DNA of 64,000 nucleotides from Desarmillaria ectypa. Lineage: Eukaryota; Basidiomycota; Agaricomycetes; Agaricales; Physalacriaceae. Positions 59,274 through 64,000 of the stretch are shown in pieces; position 1 is the stretch's first letter, and every line of letters starts with the position of its first letter. The position numbers and the translations under genes were made by a program. A model generated the notes under the pieces. The model worked only from the letters and a program-made list of their open reading frames with translations. It was not told the origin of the DNA and did no database searches. The stretch covers positions 2,356,001-2,420,000 of the forward strand of contig JAUDYN010000008.1 in NCBI GenBank assembly GCA_030407005.1, given 5' to 3'.

Positions 59274-61726
59274 ATGTCCTCTCTTGGGAGCTACCCCCCA
59301 CCCAATTGGGAGAATAAGAGGTAGTACCACTCATCTGCCCCTGAGCCTGTTTCACAATTGCCTCCTCCTCTGAGGGGACAACTGATGATGAGAGGCTCCT
59401 GATCCCAGGGCCCTCCAATGCCAGTGCACACAATATGTGGGCAGTTCTACTCCAGTACTGGATGGAATAACCTGCCCCCACCCTGGCCCAAGAATATGCG
59501 CAGCATGTTCAGGTTGAGATCGAGGACACCCCCCCCCCTACCCTGGCCCCCCTCATCCCCATCCCCAACCCTCTTGCCCCGCAACTCCCACCCTTCATCC
59601 ACACAACTGGCAGATACCCCCTTGCTCCTGATCCCCTTTCTCTGATGGATCCTACCATAGACCCTGTCACCCTGATGATCCTGGGATAGATCAAAACCAC
59701 CTCTATGGGCCTTGGGCCTATGAAAACAACTGGCCCCAAGGAGGCACCAATTCCACCTCCTCCCTCCCCATCATTGACCTCTCTGATGAGTCTGATGGGG
59801 AGCTCGATGCCCTAACTCTGCCTGCTCCCACTGCCCCTGATGAGCCATTCAATCCAAATGGGGCAGACTACACCTGGCCCAACCTCTCTGAGGTTGACCA
59901 AAGACTATTTAGCCTCTTCAGGGCTGCCACCTGGGAAATTCGATGATATAATGTTGAAGCAAGAATGCTCTGGGATGAGCCCAGACCTGATATGGATGAG
60001 TGGCTGGCACTCAACTGAGAGGATCCCATCTGGGGTCCCAACCCAAATGCCACAGTTCACACTCAGATACATGCAAACTGGGAGTGCAACATATTTCGCC
60101 CCTCCACTGGGGATATACTACCAGGGCTTCAAGCCCGAGATAAGGATGAGCAGAGGGAGATAGAATGCTCCCTACGACAACTATGGCAATTGGAGGTCAC
60201 ATGAGAGGAGTAGGATGGGACAAGGACCCATCTACAATATGTTTACCTATGATACAGGTTACTACAGGCAGGGATATGCCTAAGAGCAATATGAAAATAT
60301 CCCTGACTATCCCCCAGATACCCCAGTTGCAAGACCAAAACCATTGCCTGACTCGCTGCCACACAGTTGGGCATGACAACAAGGCTATCACCCTTATCAG
60401 GGTGGCAGTCTTCTCTTCACAGGCATGGGAGAAGAAATGGAAGCTGAAACCATCCCTGCAGGAACCACCACTGCAGGGGCATCAAGAACCCAAGCAATAG
60501 CAGAAGAAATTTGGCAACAGATGAAAACTGCATTGGCTGAGAAAGAGAAACACATTGCAGAAATGCACAAAGAGCTTGAAAGGGAGGAGTCTGCCAAGAG
60601 GATGATAATGGACTACCTCCGCAATCAAGAAAAGGGGAAGGAGCCAGACAGGGGCAGACCCACAGAACCACCGAGAGAATATCCAGGGCCAAGGCTAGAT
60701 TGATATTTGATCCCAAGACTGCCCTCTGGCAAAGGACCCCCTGACCCAATCCCCAACCCTGTTGAGAATGCACCTGCTGATGCCCCATACTTGGGCATCA
60801 AACCTACTCTCATCAAAGTCCCCTCTCCATTTAAAGAGGACCATGATGATATCAAATGCTTCATAGGTGACTGCATCGCCTACTTTGAAGTGTTCAGACA
60901 CTATTTCCAGGTGCCATCGCACCTGGTATTATTTGTGACTTTCCATTTCAGAGGAGCTGCCAAGGACTGGTGAGTCTATAAGAGACCCAAATTCTGGGTA
61001 GGCAACTCTTACAATGGAACCGCCACTCACTTCTGCTACCCTGACTGGGCAGATTTCATCAACATGATCTCTCACCAATTCTGAGACCCTGCTATCGAGA
61101 AAGTCCACAAAAAGCAGATGTTCGACCTTCATATGGGAGCACAACCCACCTCCCATTACTTTCAGAAATTGGAAGAAGAAGCAAAACTAGCAGGCTGATA
61201 GACCAATGAGAATGAGTGCAGCACCATGGTAAAGGCCATTTGTTTAGGACTACCTTTCTTCTATATGACCTTTATTTCAAATATGGGTGTCAACATTCCA
61301 CGCTTATACCCAGAATGGAAGGAGCATATCCTCCAAATGTATGTGGAGCACCAGCACAAATGGGTCTTTGACCAGACCACTGGTATGCCCTGGGATGGGC
61401 AGAAGAAGGATTCTCATCCCAAAATCCAACAGCACCCCAGCGGCAAAGCCACTACTGAGGTGACAAGTTCCTCAGCCCCCAAGCCAACTGCTAATACAGG
61501 TGTCAATCAGGATACTGGAACTGGTAGATGGACAATGTATGGAGGTATGAGAAAGCCCATGGATATAGATTGGCAATGAGCAGAGGGAAGATGCTTCAGA
61601 TGTGACAAGAAAGGTCACCTGAGCAAGGACTGCCCTAGAAGAAAAGAGTTCAAGGACATTTGGTCAGTAGGGCCCACTAACAAAGTGGTGCCACCTACAA
61701 CCAAGATTGAAGAGGCAAAAGACTAG
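59274..61726 (+). pseudogene. gag of element C
   Basis: Starts ATGTCC, Pro/Asp-rich N-terminus, a charged helix near 60480-60680 (EEIWQQMKTALAEKEKHIAE), the gag core (IKCFIGDCIAYFEVFRHYF, then FRGAAKDW and LHMGAQPTSHYFQKLEEEA), zinc knuckle CFRCDKKGHLSKDC near 61593-61640 and end KIEEAKD-TAG at 61724-61726. Scattered stops and frameshifts. Confidence 0.85.
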
Positions 61727-64000
61727 GTCAACAAGGGTTCAATTCCTCTTGCTCATCCAAGTCTCTCAATGGTGAGTCCTTGGCTTCCATGGGTTGGACT
61801 GATTACTATAAACATAGACAATTATCTGCAAATACGAATATATATTCTATGACTTCACAAACCCTGAAGCTGAAGACTCTCAAAGAATCAAAAATGAACA
61901 GATATGTCACACTCCTGAAAGAAGCTGACATGATAATCTATAGTGAATCCCGAGCCCCTGACAAGGTGCAGGATTTGCCAGATGGTGCTGGCACTACCAC
62001 AAAGTCCACTGAGCCCACATTGTGGAACTCACCAGATACACAGGTAAAACTGTGGACAGAGACTAGTAGGTGAGATGCTCTCAGGCCTCTCAGAAGTCCA
62101 AAAAGCTTAGTGCTCCCAATGAGTTGGGAGACAAGTCCACCAACCTCACCAGGGTTGGTGGGGGACCAGGACAGAGCCTCTCACCAAGGTCAGGATCGGG
62201 GCCACACACTATCTGGACCAGTGGGAGAACAGCTGGTAGTGGAGCTGCAGGCAATGCTGATGAGATTTGTCCTGGATGCAAAGGCTCAGTACTCTGCCAG
62301 AACTGATAGTAGAAGTGGAATCTCAGAAGCCTCAAGCTGAGTTCAATCCCCTCTTGGGATTGTTTGGATTCCAAAAGCAACCCAAGCCAAAGAACAGGGG
62401 GAAGCCACTAGTGCCCAGGCAGTAAAGAGGGGGCACTTCAGCAGAACCACTACTATCATCGAAGTACCCAATGAAGAGGATGACACAGCTTTCTTACAAT
62501 GGAAAGCAAAACAATCCAGAACTGAAATCCTGCCTAACAAGGGGGTATCGAATCCCAAAGTCCTGCCAATTATGGAGGCATGTGATCATGTATGGTACAA
62601 ACCATTTGAAATTGACTGGACTCTACATGTTGCTCATAGTGCCAAGAACTTGGCAGTTGCCAAAGCTGTGCTCTCCACATAGGTACATCCCAAATGACTT
62701 CAGGAGATCACCAATGAACTTGTACAAAGCCTACAAACTGAAGAGAGTCTTGCACACAAGCAACTCTACAAACTTCACAAACTGATCTGATATATCCATG
62801 GAACCAAGAGCTCAGGCCAAGACTTCTTGGTAGATATTCAACTCTCTCCCTGTATGGGAAAGAAGACCATGACAACCCACATGTTGCTGGATAGCAGCTG
62901 TACAGGCAGCTCTATCAACTGAATCTATGTCCAACAACACCAGTTAGACACCTGCAAAGCTGCCTCCCCCATACCAGTATACAATGCAGATGGAACCTGT
63001 AACAAAGGAGGCAACATGACCAAATTTGTGGAACTCTGAATGACCATCAGAGACCATGTCGAATGAATTGACCTCACAGTCACCAACCTAGGCTCCAAGA
63101 CAGTGTACCTGGGCCATGACTGGCTTAAACACTATAATCCCCTCATCAACTGGAAAATGGGAGCCATGATATTTGGACAATGTCATTGTGCAAAAAATTA
63201 TTTCACTCTCCCTGACTCTGACAAAGAAGACAGATGGGACAAAGAACTCGAAGAAGGCAAAACTATCCTTGCAGTAAATATGCATGAAGAAATTATTCTT
63301 TGAGCAGTACATCATGTAAATGAATTGATGGCAGCTGCCAATACAGAAAAACGAAAGAAGATGTTCAAGGAGCTTGTGCCTCCTCAGTATCAAAGCTTTA
63401 GAGATCCATTCTCTAAAGAAAGTTTTGACAAACTACCAGACCAAAAACCCTGGGATCATGCCATTGAGCTAACTCCCAACACAAAATCCATATTAGACTG
63501 TAAAGTCCATCTGCTCAACCGAAATGAACAGGAACAACTTGACAAGTTCCTTGACAAAAACCTCAAATCAGAGAGGATCCAACCTTCCAAATCCCCCTTC
63601 ACCTCTCCTTTCTTCTTTGTCAAGAAAAAAGATGGCTCTCTACAACTCATTCAGGATTACCAAAAACTGAACAAAATGATGATCAAGAATTATTACCCCC
63701 TCCCTTTGATCTCCGAACTTGTCAACAAGTTATAAGGAGCCAAATACTTTTCCAAGCTAGATATGCAATGGGGATACAACAACATATGAATCCAAGACAG
63801 AGATGAAGAAAAGGCCACGTTCAGAACTAACTGAGGACTCTTTGAGCCTATGATTATGTTCTTTGGCCTTACCAACTCACCAGCCACATTTCAGTGGATG
63901 ATGAATGACATCTTCAAGGACTTAATCACCAGAGGGAAAGTCACTATCTATCTCGACAATATTCTCATATTTACAAAATCCCTGTCAGAACACCGCACCA
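61727..64000 (+). pseudogene. pol of element C (protease and RT, cut by window end)
   Basis: The -1 frame relative to gag reads RLGQQGFNSSC. Protease at about 62880 (LLDSSCTGSSIN), conserved YLGHDWLKHYNP, then RT (LVPPQYQSFRDPF, SPFTSPFFFVKKKDGS) with TAA where B has CGA (KL-R-GAKYFSKLD) and YLDN at the catalytic site. Confidence 0.88.

Larger units (their letters stand above)
58627..64000 (+). mobile_element. element C: chromovirus, runs off the window
   Basis: A 416-bp 5' LTR followed by PBS, ORF0, gag and pol through RT. It is inserted in element F. The RT motif reads YLDN near 63953-63964, and the protease motif reads DSSCTGSS (Gly to Ser) near 62890. Dead, but with the same layout as A. 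Confidence 0.9.

Noticed and set aside
33121..64000. TGA stop codons in retroelement frames as possible recoding to Arg or Trp
   Set aside because: Sister copies have CGA at the same positions, TAG and TAA also occur, and frameshifts and lost catalytic residues accompany them. CpG decay explains the pattern without recoding.
1..64000. CRISPR arrays, bacterial operons, ribosome-binding sites or rRNA genes
   Set aside because: Spliceosomal introns and nuclear tRNA features show a eukaryotic chromosome; no regularly spaced short repeats or rRNA sequence were seen.

Overview
The window is nuclear DNA of a filamentous basidiomycete, most likely an Agaricomycete. The evidence is many short introns (about 47-70 nt) with canonical GT/AG ends, a DUF2235 hydrolase, a CYSTM-type mini-protein, a DUF6535 membrane-protein relic, and Ty3/gypsy chromoviruses. 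Species cannot be named from the sequence.

Region 1 (1-31.2 kb) is gene-bearing, CpG-normal DNA. Models that hold together exon by exon are: a DUF2235/Tle1-fold hydrolase (433-2237, +, 10 exons), an unrecognised coiled-coil protein (2444-3652, -), tRNA-Glu(UUC) (4480-4550, +), a decayed monocarboxylate-type MFS transporter (4800-6554, +), a full-length YOL075C-like ABCG transporter (7968-12250, +, 8 exons, 1307 aa), a 75-aa CYSTM-like protein with an 11-nt microexon (13893-14346, +), a 219-aa protein with a Zn(II)2Cys6-spaced cysteine cluster and C-terminal coil (19217-19985, -), and a 159-aa orphan (29162-29796, -). Between them lie long stretches without convincing genes, plus two diverged copies of an unknown family (17.79-18.46 kb and 23.16-23.90 kb).

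Region 2 (31.3-64 kb) is a retrotransposon nest that is strongly CpG-poor and TpG/CpA-rich. Element A (33121-50056, +) lies between 5-bp duplications ATCAG and has 397-bp LTRs. Its 3' LTR is split by element B (41086-49821, - strand), which lies between duplications GTTCT and has 424-bp LTRs. B contains two inverted 1241-bp LTRs of a different element (D) that replaced its gag and interrupted its integrase. Further right are a solo LTR, host-gene fragments, a 5'-truncated element E (-), an inverted chromodomain/D-LTR segment, an integrase-chromodomain fragment F (-), and element C (+), which runs off the window.

The A/B/C elements share an unusual architecture: a short membrane-spanning ORF (called ORF0 here) before gag, gag and pol in -1 overlap at an A-AAA-GAN-TAG junction, protease-RT-RNaseH-integrase-chromodomain order, and a primer-binding site that is the exact reverse complement of a segment about 30 nt downstream of the LTR TATA box. 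This is Tf1/sushi-style self-priming. The complementary pair differs between A and B but stays matched, so it covaries. Stops and catalytic losses in the elements mostly sit at former CpG sites, and the CpG-depleted tract starts inside the host DUF6535 gene.
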